A stretch of 64,000 nucleotides of DNA from Clostridia bacterium (GCA_022801925.1 JAAWTG010000014.1:1-64000); one strand, 5' to 3'. Shown: positions 46,180 to 56,305, counted from the first letter of the stretch. Translations and numbers: made by a program. Notes: generated by a model from the letters alone, not told the origin.

Positions 46180-47204
46180 TAACTCCCCCTTCTTTCCTCA
46201 AAGTGCGTGGGTTTATTCAGCGTCCGGCAACCGTCCAGCAGCCATTCCGCCTGCCAACGAATCAACGATTTCGCGCTGATACTCGGATATCCGAACGTCT
46301 CCATTGCCAGAGAGGCGTCGTTCAAATACGCGTCGTTTCCCTCGTTTTCTTCAAACAACGGTTCCCTCCCGAGATATTCCCCCAGTTCCAACGCCACTTT
46401 GCGAATGGACATGGTTTCCGGCCCTGTCACATTCATCACTTTCATGGGCGAATCTGCATGAAGCAGTCCCCGAATTGCAATTTCATTTGCTGTCCCCTGC
46501 CAGATGAAGTTAAAACACGGTGTGGAAAGACTAATCTTTTCACCCTTTAGAATTTTCTCCGCCACATCATAGAGCACGCCATAGCGCAAATCCACAGCAA
46601 AATTCAAACGATAAATAAAAATTTTCGTGCCAAAAGCATTTGCCGCATATTCAAACGCGCGCTCCCGCGCCAGACAACTCATGGTATATTCTCCCACCGG
46701 TTCCACCGGGTCTGTTTCCCGACAACCGCCTTCCGCGAGTTTCACGATCGGATAAATATTGCCGGAGGAGAATACCACAATGTTCGATTTTTTGAACTTA
46801 TCTGCCACAAATGCCGGAAGTGTGGAGTTCATTGCCCATGTCTGCCACTCATTGCCGCAGGTACCAAACTTCTTGCCTGCCATATAAATCACATTTTCCA
46901 CTTCAGGAAGCGCATATAGCTTTTCTTTTTCAAGTAAATCCGCCGCAATGACCTCAATGCCGTTATCCAGCATAAGCTGCGTTGCAACCATGTCAGAGCC
47001 GCGGGATACGGCGATAATCCGTTTGTCCACACCTGCCGCTTTTGCAGCGTTTTTTGCCAGCACACAAAGCGTGGGACCCATCTTACCGCCTGCGCCTAGA
47101 ATCATAATATCCCCCCGGATTTTTTTCATATCCTCCACCAACGCCCTGCTTGGTGTGGTAAGCAGGTGATTCAACCGCTCCTCTGTCCATTTTTCTCTTT
47201 TCAT
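46176..47204 (-). CDS. NAD-dependent epimerase/dehydratase family protein
   Basis: A 342-residue short-chain-type protein. The nucleotide-binding motif is DIMILGAGGKMGPTLCVLA (about residues 32-50), set back behind a 30-residue helical N terminus. Residues VVFSSGNIYPIV and EYTMSCLARERAFE correspond to the usual Ser and YxxxK positions, but the tyrosine-lysine motif is altered (Y-T-M-S-C), so catalysis may differ. It lies 3 nt after the M20 peptidase gene and overlaps the DapA-like gene. The sugar or acid it handles is unknown. Confidence 0.85.
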   Translation of the reverse strand: MKREKWTEERLNHLLTTPSRALVEDMKKIRGDIMILGAGGKMGPTLCVLAKNAAKAAGVDKRIIAVSRGSDMVATQLMLDNGIEVIAADLLEKEKLYALPEVENVIYMAGKKFGTCGNEWQTWAMNSTLPAFVADKFKKSNIVVFSSGNIYPIVKLAEGGCRETDPVEPVGEYTMSCLARERAFEYAANAFGTKIFIYRLNFAVDLRYGVLYDVAEKILKGEKISLSTPCFNFIWQGTANEIAIRGLLHADSPMKVMNVTGPETMSIRKVALELGEYLGREPLFEENEGNDAYLNDASLAMETFGYPSISAKSLIRWQAEWLLDGCRTLNKPTHFEERRGSY

Positions 47205-47207
47205 GGT

Positions 47208-48506
47208 TTATACCTTCCCTTCCAAGTAGTTCCTATATTCCTCTTTTGTCAATTTTGCTTCAAAATTTTTTTTAATTTGTTTCGCTGTTTCTGCATGGTT
47301 ATATAACAACTCAGCTACAGTTATTGCTACTATTTTTGCCGGCAATACATATGCCGTTCGTTTCTCTGTTATATGGAACTGCCTTTCGTGCAGCGTTCCG
47401 GCAAATCCGCCGACAGACGGTTGAATCACCGGAAGAATACTGCTCAAATCTCCAATATCGGAAGAACCTGTTATGTCCGCACCATAGACCAAATTTTCCT
47501 GTCCCACAAGCTGCGCCGCATTTCTCTCAAACACCTCAGACAACGCTTTACTCTCTTTTAGCGGCAAATAGCCCGGAATATCTTCAAACGTAACAGCCGC
47601 ACCTACCATATCTGCCGCGCCTTTTGCCGCATTTTCCACCGTACGGTTGCCTTTTTGAATCGCCTCATAGCTTGCGCCTCGTACATATGTATCCATACAC
47701 ACCTCCGCCGGTACTGAATTTACCACATCGCCGCCTTTGGTGATGATGGGATGAATGCGAATTTTTTCTTCTTCCCGAAACGTTTCGCGGTTAGCGTGTA
47801 CACCCAAAATGGCAAGCGCCGCCGCATTCAGCGCATTCACGCCGTCAAACGGCATACTGCCATGCACGGCTTTTCCGTGAAAGGTGATTGTCTTTGCCAA
47901 AAACCCCAGATTCTTCCCCTGCACAAACAATTTCGCTTTCGGTTCGTTTGGCTGGGCGTGCACCATCATTGCCATATCTACATCATCAAACATCCCCTCG
48001 GCAATGAGCTGCTGCTTGCCGCCATAATAGGCTATTTTGCCGCTTTCCTTCAAGGACTTTCGGTATTCCATGTCAATAAATTCCTCGGCGGGCGCCGCTA
48101 AAAAAGTGACATCTCCGTCCAAATATGCCATCGCGCCGCTGCCTGCAAATGCGATTGCCGCGCCCAGCATTGCCGCCACTTGAGCATTGTGTCCACAGGC
48201 GTGGGCAATGCCTGTTTCATTTGCAATGGGACTGCCTGCACACCACAGCGCGTCCATCTCTCCGATGATACAAACATTTGCGTTTGATTCCCTGCCACGG
48301 AGTTTTCCTTTCACGCCGGTAAGTGCGCAGGGATAGTCATAGGCAATGTCCCATTTTTCCAGTTCCCGCCGCACCAAAGCCGAGGTTTTTTCCTCACAGT
48401 AGCCGCATTCGGGATTTCGGAGGATTTCATCGCCAATGCGACAGATTTCGTCTTGATGCGCTTCGATGGTATCTATGAGTTTTCGCTTTATTTCCGCCAG
48501 CGTCAC
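47208..48506 (-). CDS. M20 family metallopeptidase / amidohydrolase
   Basis: A 432-residue M20D-type hydrolase, like enzymes that remove acyl or aminobenzoyl groups from amino acids. It begins at a GTG (MTLAEIKRKLIDTIEAHQDEI). Metal ligands are visible in GEMDALW, the HACGHNAQVAAMLGAA motif, the catalytic LAAPAEEF and MMVHAQPNE. A dimerisation lid domain lies at about residues 190-300. It is 16 nt after the L-serine ammonia-lyase gene. The pair suggests release of an amino acid from an acylated form followed by deamination; that is inference. Confidence 0.92.
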   Translation of the reverse strand: MTLAEIKRKLIDTIEAHQDEICRIGDEILRNPECGYCEEKTSALVRRELEKWDIAYDYPCALTGVKGKLRGRESNANVCIIGEMDALWCAGSPIANETGIAHACGHNAQVAAMLGAAIAFAGSGAMAYLDGDVTFLAAPAEEFIDMEYRKSLKESGKIAYYGGKQQLIAEGMFDDVDMAMMVHAQPNEPKAKLFVQGKNLGFLAKTITFHGKAVHGSMPFDGVNALNAAALAILGVHANRETFREEEKIRIHPIITKGGDVVNSVPAEVCMDTYVRGASYEAIQKGNRTVENAAKGAADMVGAAVTFEDIPGYLPLKESKALSEVFERNAAQLVGQENLVYGADITGSSDIGDLSSILPVIQPSVGGFAGTLHERQFHITEKRTAYVLPAKIVAITVAELLYNHAETAKQIKKNFEAKLTKEEYRNYLEGKV

Positions 48507-48522
48507 GCTTACCTACGCCCCT

Positions 48523-49746
48523 TTATTCCTGTTGATATAGTTTCGCCAATCCGCCCTCCGCGGTCTCACGGTAACGGCAGGACAAATCCTTTCCGGTTTC
48601 ATACATGGTTTGAATCACCAAGTCCAGTGAAATTTTTCTTTGTGTATACAGCATTTCCGCCAAACTGACCGCATCCACAGCGCGCATTGCCGCCACCGCA
48701 TTGCGTTCAATGCAAGGTATCTGCACCAAGCCGCCCACCGGATCGCAGGTAAGTCCCAAGTGATGTTCCAGCGCAATTTCAGCCGCACATTCAATTTGTT
48801 TTATCGTCAATCCCCGCAGCTGGGCAAACGCCGCCGCCGCCATCGCGCAGGCGCTCCCGATTTCCGCTTGGCATCCGCATTCCGCGCCGCTGATAGAGGC
48901 GTTGGTTTTAATCAAGTTCCCCACCAGTCCTGCCACGGCAAGCGCGTCCAAAATAGCCTCGTCCGCATAGCCAAATTCCAATTGTTTGAAATACAGCACT
49001 GCCGGAACCACGCCCGACGCGCCGCAGGTGGGCGCTGTTACCATTTTCCCGCCGCAGGCGTTTTCCTCGCTTGCCGCATAAGCATAGGCGGAAATCATAT
49101 AGATTTCCTTTTCATGCCCAAACGACTTGCCTTTGCCCATTTCCAACAGCATTCCCGCCTTGCGCTTAATACCAAGTCCGCCCGGCATTTCTCCCTCTTG
49201 TTCCAGTCCGGTGCGCACCGTCTTTTTCATCTGTGCCCAAACCTCCGCCAGATAATCACGGAGTTCCGTTCCTTCACATGCATACGCATAGTCCGGCAAG
49301 GTAAGTTGCTCCGCCTGACAACGTTGTTCTATTTCACGGAAATAGGTTTCCGGATAGACACAGGCGCTTTCCTTTTTTGGTTCGCCCACAATCTCAATTG
49401 CGCCGCCGCCCACACTGCATACCGTTTTGCGGCAAAGTTCTTTTCCATCCGCATATGCGGCAATTTCCATGGTGTTCGGGTGGGGCAAATCGGTTTTCTC
49501 ATAGTCAAACAAAATTTCTACCGGAACGTCTCCAAACGTCTGCGCTATGGCATAGTCTGTGCGATGACCGCCGCCCGTTTTAGCAAGCGAGCCATAGAGC
49601 GTCACTTGAAATTTGTCCGCCTGTGGATATGTCTCCCTGACTTTCTCACATGCCCGCTCGGGTCCCATGGTGTGGGAACTGGATGGTCCTCTGCCAATGC
49701 GATAGATTTCTTTCATGGAATGCATTCCGCTGTTTTGATGTTTCAT
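48523..49746 (-). CDS. sdaA: L-serine ammonia-lyase, iron-sulfur type, single chain
   Basis: A 407-residue fused alpha/beta L-serine dehydratase producing pyruvate and ammonia. The ATG at 49746 follows CAGGAAGAAT. The beta part starts RIGRGPSSSHTMGPERA. The alpha part holds TAPTCGASGVVPAVLYF, GAECGCQAEIGSACAMAAAAF and LTCDPVGGLVQIPCIERNA, with the cysteines for the 4Fe-4S cluster. It sits in the middle of the catabolic locus, after a long palindrome, with the M20 gene next. The enzyme itself is a confident call, while its link to the locus substrate is not. Confidence 0.96.
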   Translation of the reverse strand: MKHQNSGMHSMKEIYRIGRGPSSSHTMGPERACEKVRETYPQADKFQVTLYGSLAKTGGGHRTDYAIAQTFGDVPVEILFDYEKTDLPHPNTMEIAAYADGKELCRKTVCSVGGGAIEIVGEPKKESACVYPETYFREIEQRCQAEQLTLPDYAYACEGTELRDYLAEVWAQMKKTVRTGLEQEGEMPGGLGIKRKAGMLLEMGKGKSFGHEKEIYMISAYAYAASEENACGGKMVTAPTCGASGVVPAVLYFKQLEFGYADEAILDALAVAGLVGNLIKTNASISGAECGCQAEIGSACAMAAAAFAQLRGLTIKQIECAAEIALEHHLGLTCDPVGGLVQIPCIERNAVAAMRAVDAVSLAEMLYTQRKISLDLVIQTMYETGKDLSCRYRETAEGGLAKLYQQE

Positions 49747-49782
49747 ATTCTTCCTGTTGCTTCCTTTCACGGTTTTTTTCTA

Positions 49783-49828
49783 TATCCACTCCATTCAAAG
49801 GCATACACGTCTTTGAATGGAGTGGATA
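49783..49828. repeat. Long perfect palindrome with 18-bp arms
   Basis: Arms from TATCCACTCC to CTTTGAATGG...GGATA pair perfectly around a ten-base GCATACACGT loop. No T-run follows on the minus strand, where both neighbouring genes are read, so it is not a standard terminator. It divides the surface genes from sdaA. Confidence 0.85.
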
Positions 49829-49923
49829 CATTTCGCATTATGAAACAAAGAACTCTACACCGCCTTATTTTCACACCATCGGCAGACAATCGATATAGGC
49901 TGTCTTTTCAAAAATATTGTAAT

Positions 49924-52900
49924 CTATCTTCCGTTTATCATTCTGTAAAGAATTGCGCATACTTCCGCCCGCGTTGCAATGCCGTTCGGGTTGAAACTGC
50001 CGTCTGCATAACCGCCCAATATCCCCGCCGCTGCAAGCTTTTTCACTGCCTCCTGCGCATAACCGGAAATATCCGCTTCATCGGTGAATGTGGGTGCGTT
50101 TTCTATCGCTTTAATGGAAATATTCTCCGCTTCTATCACTCTTGCTATCATCACAGCAAGGTCTTGACGCGTCACCATCTCACCGGTGCCAAAGTGTGTT
50201 TCATCTATTCCATTGACAATCCCTGCCCCCGCCGCCGTCTGCACATAATATTCATACCATGCGCCGCTTTGTACATCTTCAAACGCCGCCCCGCTGCTGT
50301 CCGATACAATGGCAAACGCTTCTACTGCAATTTTCACAAATTCTTCTCTTGTGATATTGCTGTCCGGTCTGAACGCGCCGTCCTCATATCCCGAAACAAT
50401 TTTCTTTGCAAGCAGGCAATCAATATAGTCATATGCCCAGTGGCTGCCATCGACGTCAGCAAAAAGCTGCACGCCGTTCCGGTTTGGTATTGTCTGATTC
50501 GCACTAAAATTTGGAACCTCCGTATAGGAAGTGCCGCCGGTTCCTCTGCTTCCCGAAGTGCCGCCACCGCCGCCGGACATACCGCCGCCCGATACGCCGC
50601 CGCTCTTTGTCACGGTTACGGTATACTGCGTCTGTGTTCCGTCGTCTGCCGTCACGGTATAGACAACCGGATTCGTGAAATTGTTTCTGGTCTGTCCGCT
50701 GATTTGCACTGCGCCGTTCACCGTTACTTCGGCATTTCTGCCTGCTGTGAACGTGGCAATCATCCCTGTGACATTGGTATTTGCATCAACAGTGACAGAG
50801 ATGTTGTTTCCGTCAATCGTGCCGGTTTTTCCACCGAGTGAAAATACTGTTATGCTGGAGTCGCCGCTTGGGTCATAGTCAATTGTTTCTGTTTTTGTGA
50901 AGATTGTTTCATTTTGCGTATAGATAGTATATGGAAATTTCCCTGTTGTATCCGCCATGCCAAGCGGTACTGCTGCTTCAAAACCACCCGTTTCGTCTGC
51001 CGGCACCACATGGTAATACAACAAATCGTCAGGCGTTCTTTCAGCCGCATTTGTGTCCGGTTTGAATACTTCAACCAATATTTTTCTTCCGCCTGCCCCC
51101 TGTCCTGTGACATATGCCGTGCCGTTTTTAATAGTATAATCTGCGTTTCCTGTTTCCGCTGCATAGACCGGCATACCAAGCGAAGCGCGGAACAAACTTT
51201 GTGTCTCCGGTTCGTTTGCAGCCGCTTCGTCTGCCCAATCAATGAACATGGAATACATAGACACACTATAATTGCTGCCGGCTACCGTGAAATCAATATC
51301 CAGTGTTTCTCCTTCCGGCACTTCAAACGTTCGTTTCACAAGATAACATCTGGCTTTTTGGTCGCCGGAACCGTTTGTTGTAAGACTTACCGGCTGTTTG
51401 CCGTTCATCCACTCTGCTCCGGCGCTCTCCCATCTCGCTACGAATCTTTGACAGGAACTGCTCACATAGGTAGACCACGTTACAAGATAAACCGTTGCAC
51501 TTTTATTAATGGTCATCGTAAACAACTTGTTATCTATATTGGCATTCAAATCAGGCGAATCGGAGGGATTATCCCCATAGTTCGTTCTGATATAGGTTGT
51601 ACCTTTCAAATAATCAGGTATGGTATCTTCTTTCCAACTGATATCACTTCTGTTGTTCCAGCGCAGTCCGCCGCTAAAGTTTTCCACTACTGTAATGTTG
51701 TCTGCTGCCGGATATTTTGCTTCCTGTGCATAATCTTTGAATGTCACGGTTCCCTTTCCCGAATCCGGTGTTGGGGTCGGCGTTACAGTTGGCGTCGGCG
51801 TCGGTTCTGTCTCGTCCGCCCAGTCAATAAACATGGAATACATAGAAACGCTGTATCCTCCGGCAGGCACCAGAAAATCAATGTCCAATGTCTCTCCCTC
51901 CGGCACTTCAAACGTCCGCTTTAACAGATAGACTTTCGTTTTTTGATCACCGGAGCCGTTTGTCGTAAAACTTACCGGCTCTTTATTGTTTAACCACTCC
52001 GCGCCCTTGCTTACCCATTCGTTTACCATTCTCTGGCAACTGTTAGCCGCATAGGTAGACCATGTTACATAATACACAGTTGCACTTTTGTCAAGCGTCA
52101 TGGTAAACAACCGTTTGCTGCCGTCTGCATTCAAATCCGGTGAATCGGAGGGGTTGTCAAGATAGTTTGTGCGGATATAGGTCGTACCCTTTAGATACTC
52201 CGGTATGGTATCTTCTTTCCAACTGACGTCACTTCTGTTGTTCCAGCGCAATCCGCCGCTGAAATTTTCCACTACCGTCATTTCATTTTCTGCCGGAACA
52301 GTTCCCTCTGTCCGATAGTTTGTAAAGGTCACGGTTCCTTTTCCGGAATCCGGCGTGGGCGTCGGCGTTACAGTTGGCGTCGGCGTCGGTTCCGTTTTAT
52401 CTCCCCAGTCAATAAACATAGAATACATGGAAATATTATAACTGCTGCCTGGCACTGTGAAATCAAGACTCACGCTGCCGCCCTCCGGCACTTTAATTTC
52501 CCGTTTTAAAAGATAAACTGTTTTCCATTGGTTTCTGGAATCACTTGTTGTCAGACTCACCGGCTGTTTACCATTCATCCACTGCGCTCCGGCGTTCTCC
52601 CATCCGGCTACAAATCTCTGACAAGAACCGCTTACATAAGTAGACCACGTTGCAAGATAAACCGTTGCGCTTTGCGTAAGAGTCATGGTAAACAACTTGT
52701 TGTCTATATTGGCATTCAAATCCGGCGAATTGCTGGGATTGTCAAGATAATTCGTGCGAATATAAGTCGTACCTTTCAAATAGTCCGGTATGGAGTCTTG
52801 TTCCCATGCTATACCATTGTTATTCCAGCGTTGTCCGCCCTGAAAATCGTCTACAACCGTAATTTCGCTTGCCGTTGGAACAGTTCCTTCTGTCCGGTAG

Positions 52901-53631
52901 TTTGTAAATTCCACGCGTGGCTGCCACATCAAATCAAACACATAAGTACTCACGGGCAGCGTCCCGCAGGACACCTCCACCGTCAGCGTATCTTCAATGG
53001 ACGCTGGACTGGAAACTTTCACCGCCGCGCCGCTGAATGCTGCTGTCGCCTCTATCTCCAGCGGAAACGTAACGTTTTTATCAAGTTTTATTGTGCGCTG
53101 CATTTCATCAGGGTTAAAATCTTCTAACGCCTTGCCTGCAACTGTCAAAGATTGCAGTTTCACTGCCCATGTGGGGTCATAGTACGTCTGCTCCGACAAC
53201 AGCTTGCCGCTGCTTAAACTTTCTGCCACCACAATTTTGATAAAAGAATTTGCCGCGTCTTTCACAGTTACGTTGAAGGTGATTCGTTTGCTTTCGCCCG
53301 CCGCAAAAGTCGTTGCAGCATTATCGTCCGTATCGTGGATAATAAACCGGTCGGTGTCCTCCGCACCTTCTTGTCCGATACAGGCAAACGCCATCAGTAG
53401 CGGCGTATAGCTTTCTTCCGAATGATTTGTCACGTCCGCGCTCACAGCAACAGCGCCGTCCTCTGGCTGTGCAATTTCCGCACCGCCTTTGTTTAACCGA
53501 ATGTTGTCAATCGTAAAAATCACGTCGTCCTCTGCCGCTATGGTACTGCTGGGAGGTGCCGGCACAAGCATGAGCAGCATTGCCGCCAATATCGCAAAAG
53601 CGCCTCTGGAAATGGTTCTTTTAATCTTCAT
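49924..53631 (-). CDS. Large secreted SLH protein with three tandem repeat modules
   Basis: A protein of 1235 residues (a TTG two codons upstream is an alternative start). GAGGTGA precedes the start and a signal peptide follows (FAILAAMLLMLVPAPPSS). The N-terminal beta-rich region covers about 35-235. Three highly similar modules of about 195 residues follow (about 240-435, 435-630 and 635-800). Each runs from FTNYR or FKDYA through DYLKGTTYIRTNY and MYSMFIDW, and the links are PTPTPTVTPTPTP. A cadherin-like beta domain (TVTADDGTQTQYTVTV, about 915-1005), a glycine-rich linker, and three SLH motifs (about 1060-1235, ISGYEDGAFRP type) complete it. The modules look like carbohydrate-binding beta-sandwiches, family not recognised. 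Its start overlaps the preceding gene by 11 nt. Confidence 0.9.
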   Translation of the reverse strand: MKIKRTISRGAFAILAAMLLMLVPAPPSSTIAAEDDVIFTIDNIRLNKGGAEIAQPEDGAVAVSADVTNHSEESYTPLLMAFACIGQEGAEDTDRFIIHDTDDNAATTFAAGESKRITFNVTVKDAANSFIKIVVAESLSSGKLLSEQTYYDPTWAVKLQSLTVAGKALEDFNPDEMQRTIKLDKNVTFPLEIEATAAFSGAAVKVSSPASIEDTLTVEVSCGTLPVSTYVFDLMWQPRVEFTNYRTEGTVPTASEITVVDDFQGGQRWNNNGIAWEQDSIPDYLKGTTYIRTNYLDNPSNSPDLNANIDNKLFTMTLTQSATVYLATWSTYVSGSCQRFVAGWENAGAQWMNGKQPVSLTTSDSRNQWKTVYLLKREIKVPEGGSVSLDFTVPGSSYNISMYSMFIDWGDKTEPTPTPTVTPTPTPDSGKGTVTFTNYRTEGTVPAENEMTVVENFSGGLRWNNRSDVSWKEDTIPEYLKGTTYIRTNYLDNPSDSPDLNADGSKRLFTMTLDKSATVYYVTWSTYAANSCQRMVNEWVSKGAEWLNNKEPVSFTTNGSGDQKTKVYLLKRTFEVPEGETLDIDFLVPAGGYSVSMYSMFIDWADETEPTPTPTVTPTPTPDSGKGTVTFKDYAQEAKYPAADNITVVENFSGGLRWNNRSDISWKEDTIPDYLKGTTYIRTNYGDNPSDSPDLNANIDNKLFTMTINKSATVYLVTWSTYVSSSCQRFVARWESAGAEWMNGKQPVSLTTNGSGDQKARCYLVKRTFEVPEGETLDIDFTVAGSNYSVSMYSMFIDWADEAAANEPETQSLFRASLGMPVYAAETGNADYTIKNGTAYVTGQGAGGRKILVEVFKPDTNAAERTPDDLLYYHVVPADETGGFEAAVPLGMADTTGKFPYTIYTQNETIFTKTETIDYDPSGDSSITVFSLGGKTGTIDGNNISVTVDANTNVTGMIATFTAGRNAEVTVNGAVQISGQTRNNFTNPVVYTVTADDGTQTQYTVTVTKSGGVSGGGMSGGGGGTSGSRGTGGTSYTEVPNFSANQTIPNRNGVQLFADVDGSHWAYDYIDCLLAKKIVSGYEDGAFRPDSNITREEFVKIAVEAFAIVSDSSGAAFEDVQSGAWYEYYVQTAAGAGIVNGIDETHFGTGEMVTRQDLAVMIARVIEAENISIKAIENAPTFTDEADISGYAQEAVKKLAAAGILGGYADGSFNPNGIATRAEVCAILYRMINGR

Positions 53632-56284
53632 ATACAATCACCTCATTCAGTGCATTTCGGTTTGCGTTCACAATAATCGTATCGCCCGGCGTTTCTCCTG
53701 TCAGGCTGAAGGTTGTTGGGAGAATACTGCTGATTTCCCGCGTCTCAAACTTTTTCTCTTTCATATTCACAACCGTGACTGTTTGTGCATTCAATCCGGT
53801 GAAGAGTTCATAATTGGCTCTGCCACCGCTCGACAGATATTTCACAGTCAGGTTGTCGCCGCTGATATACTGCGCGGTTCCTTTTAGCACCAAACATGCG
53901 CGGTTGTTGCCTACACCGTCGCCTGTGAGATTGATGATACCTGTTTCGTTTTTCTGATTTTCCTCGCGGTATAGTACGGAAAACCGTTTCATTTTGCCGT
54001 GCTTATCCGCTTCAAAAACAATGATGTCGCCGAATTGTAAATCCCTTGCGTGGATACTGTTATTTGCGTTGGTGGAAAGATTGGTGATATTGTCTGCAAG
54101 GAACACACTTCCTTCCGCGCCGCCCGACATATAGTTTAGTTTATAGCCGCTCTCGCCGTCCGGCTGCACAGCAGGCGTTACATTGCGGACAACATAACAC
54201 TTCACCGGTATATTTTGGTAACCGCTGTTCGCTGCCGCGCGGCGCAGTGCAACGGCTGCCATACCGTTAAGACCGACGTCATAAAAAACAACGTCTTTAT
54301 AATTCGTCTGTCTTTCCAATTTGCCGCATTCACAGTCGTCCTCGTCAATAGCGGTTCCCGCCGCCGCATTTGGTATCGTAAACAACTGCGTGTTTTCCAT
54401 ACCGATACCGTCTAATGTAACACCCGAGCATATCGCCAACGTTGTAACAGTATGGACACGGACAAATCTACCCTGGTCTACATATAAATTCCCGGAAGGT
54501 TCCTGTGGGAACAGCAATTCAGAAATCTTGCCGCTGCTGTCCAGTTCATAGGCAATGATTTCCGTCTGTCCCTTGAGTCTTGCGCAAATTTCTGAAGATG
54601 TTACATTTTTTGTGCTGCTGCCGTCTATTTTCAGCTTATCCGAAAGTTCATAGATGACAGCGTCGCCCGTCGTAGTGAACAGTTTTACTTCCACTTTTTC
54701 CGAAAGAGAGGAATGTATGCCTGCTTCCAGCACGAATCCATAGTTTCTGGCGCTTTTCAGTTCCAAATCTACGATACTGCCGCTCCCGCTTATAAACCCA
54801 ACTACGTTGTTGCCCAGCTTCACATTATACTGTTCACAAACGTCCTGCGTCAGATTTTTTGCATCCGCACCAAAGTATATGTCGTCAATCAAATAACGTT
54901 TTCCGCCAATGGTCACTTGTAAACGTCCGCCCTCAAAATTGATTTCGGATATCGCGCCCGATATCTGCGTGTCACAAAGCGCCATGGTCATTGACCTGCT
55001 GTTTTCATCTATGGAATAGGAAATGACGTCGCCGCTTTTCACATCGCCGAGTTCCGCCGGTTCGCCGTTTTTCGTCACAAAAATGGTGCCGCCGAGATGT
55101 TTTTCCGGCAGATTGACAGTGCCGCCGAATTTCAGTTCCAGCTTACCTGCTTCTGTGTCAAGACCACGTACCACATCATTTAACACTGCGTAAATCTCCA
55201 CCACATTATAAAAACTGTTATTACCGGTTTTCACAAACGTGACGCTGCCTTCGACCGGTGCATTTTCAAAAAAGCTTAAATCATAGGGTACGCTCACACC
55301 GTTTTTGATGATAATGCTTTCCGGACTGATATCAATTCTGGTTTTCTTTCCATTGTTATCCGCCGTATAGTATAACACGCTGCCGTCCACCAAAAAACTG
55401 CCTTCCTCCAAAGAACAGGTCAGCGTTTCATTGCGTTTGGGATAGATAAGCACAATTTCGCCTGTGTTTTCATCGTCCTCGTCCCACTGATAATAAAACT
55501 CCACATTGTACCCCAGATACCGGTCTGCGCCGGAATCGCCGATACGGTATTCATTGTCGTCAATCTCCACATATCCGCTTGCCGCACGCTTTGCTGTGTA
55601 ATAAACAGATGATATCGGGTTTGCCGTGAGCGTTCCTTCGCCCATTTTCAGCCCCAGTCTGCTGAGACCTTTCCGGTCGTCGTTCACACCGATTGTATTT
55701 TGTGTGCCAATCGTAGTATATTCCATCATGCCAATGTCAAACGCATTATAAAACAGGCGCGCCATGTCTCCGCGCGTGATAGATGCGCCGCTTACCGATA
55801 TCCCTTTCAAAAATCCATATTGCCGCGCCACGTCCCAATATGCCGCCACTGAACCGCCTCTGGCGTTCGCCAGCTTATCATAGCCCATTGCGCGCAGCAG
55901 CATCACCAGCGCCTCGTCCACGCTTGTTTCATCATTTGGGCGGAACTCGCCGTTCGTATTGCCGATAATAATACCTGCCTGCATTGCCGCCGTGGTGAGC
56001 GCATAATAGTCACTGTAGATTGAAACATCCGTAAAATGCCGCTGACCGTCGCCGCTATATTGTTTGATGTTCATAAAATTTAATATGTATTTCACCGAGT
56101 CAATTCGCTCCACCGATTCCTCCGGTAAAAAGCTGTCTGTATTGTCGCTTTCCATAATACCAAGCGACCAAACTGCATCAATATAGAAACTGCCGCCGTC
56201 TTTCGCTGCTGAAACGGGAACCATCATCATACCAATCACAAGGGCAGCCGCTGTCAGCAACGCCATAAATTTTTTCCGGTTCAT
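53621..56284 (-). CDS. Secreted SLH-domain protein of unknown function
   Basis: An 887-residue exported protein. The signal peptide is RKKFMALLTAAALVIGMMMVPVSA. Residues about 30-215 are three SLH motifs (AGIIIGNTNGEFRPNDE is the clearest). The remaining 670 residues are a long beta-rich region with repeated strand pairs and no recognised catalytic motif. Two cysteines in a CECGKL segment (about residue 645) stand out. It is translationally coupled to the next SLH gene (overlap of 11 nt) and lies 21 nt after the beta-propeller gene, so all three surface proteins should be made together. A structural or ligand-binding surface role is likely. Confidence 0.85.
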   Translation of the reverse strand: MNRKKFMALLTAAALVIGMMMVPVSAAKDGGSFYIDAVWSLGIMESDNTDSFLPEESVERIDSVKYILNFMNIKQYSGDGQRHFTDVSIYSDYYALTTAAMQAGIIIGNTNGEFRPNDETSVDEALVMLLRAMGYDKLANARGGSVAAYWDVARQYGFLKGISVSGASITRGDMARLFYNAFDIGMMEYTTIGTQNTIGVNDDRKGLSRLGLKMGEGTLTANPISSVYYTAKRAASGYVEIDDNEYRIGDSGADRYLGYNVEFYYQWDEDDENTGEIVLIYPKRNETLTCSLEEGSFLVDGSVLYYTADNNGKKTRIDISPESIIIKNGVSVPYDLSFFENAPVEGSVTFVKTGNNSFYNVVEIYAVLNDVVRGLDTEAGKLELKFGGTVNLPEKHLGGTIFVTKNGEPAELGDVKSGDVISYSIDENSRSMTMALCDTQISGAISEINFEGGRLQVTIGGKRYLIDDIYFGADAKNLTQDVCEQYNVKLGNNVVGFISGSGSIVDLELKSARNYGFVLEAGIHSSLSEKVEVKLFTTTGDAVIYELSDKLKIDGSSTKNVTSSEICARLKGQTEIIAYELDSSGKISELLFPQEPSGNLYVDQGRFVRVHTVTTLAICSGVTLDGIGMENTQLFTIPNAAAGTAIDEDDCECGKLERQTNYKDVVFYDVGLNGMAAVALRRAAANSGYQNIPVKCYVVRNVTPAVQPDGESGYKLNYMSGGAEGSVFLADNITNLSTNANNSIHARDLQFGDIIVFEADKHGKMKRFSVLYREENQKNETGIINLTGDGVGNNRACLVLKGTAQYISGDNLTVKYLSSGGRANYELFTGLNAQTVTVVNMKEKKFETREISSILPTTFSLTGETPGDTIIVNANRNALNEVIVYED

Positions 56285-56305
56285 TTCTTTTCACCTCCTG
56301 CATTT

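Noticed and set aside
48640-50841. 733-codon open reading frame on the plus strand
   Set aside because: It is antisense to sdaA and the large SLH gene, whose protein families and ribosome binding sites are clear. Its translation is rich in His, Arg, Cys and Phe with no recognisable domain, typical of a complement-strand shadow.
50914-51924. 336-codon plus-strand open frame
   Set aside because: Antisense to the repeat modules of the SLH protein; no start signal or family.
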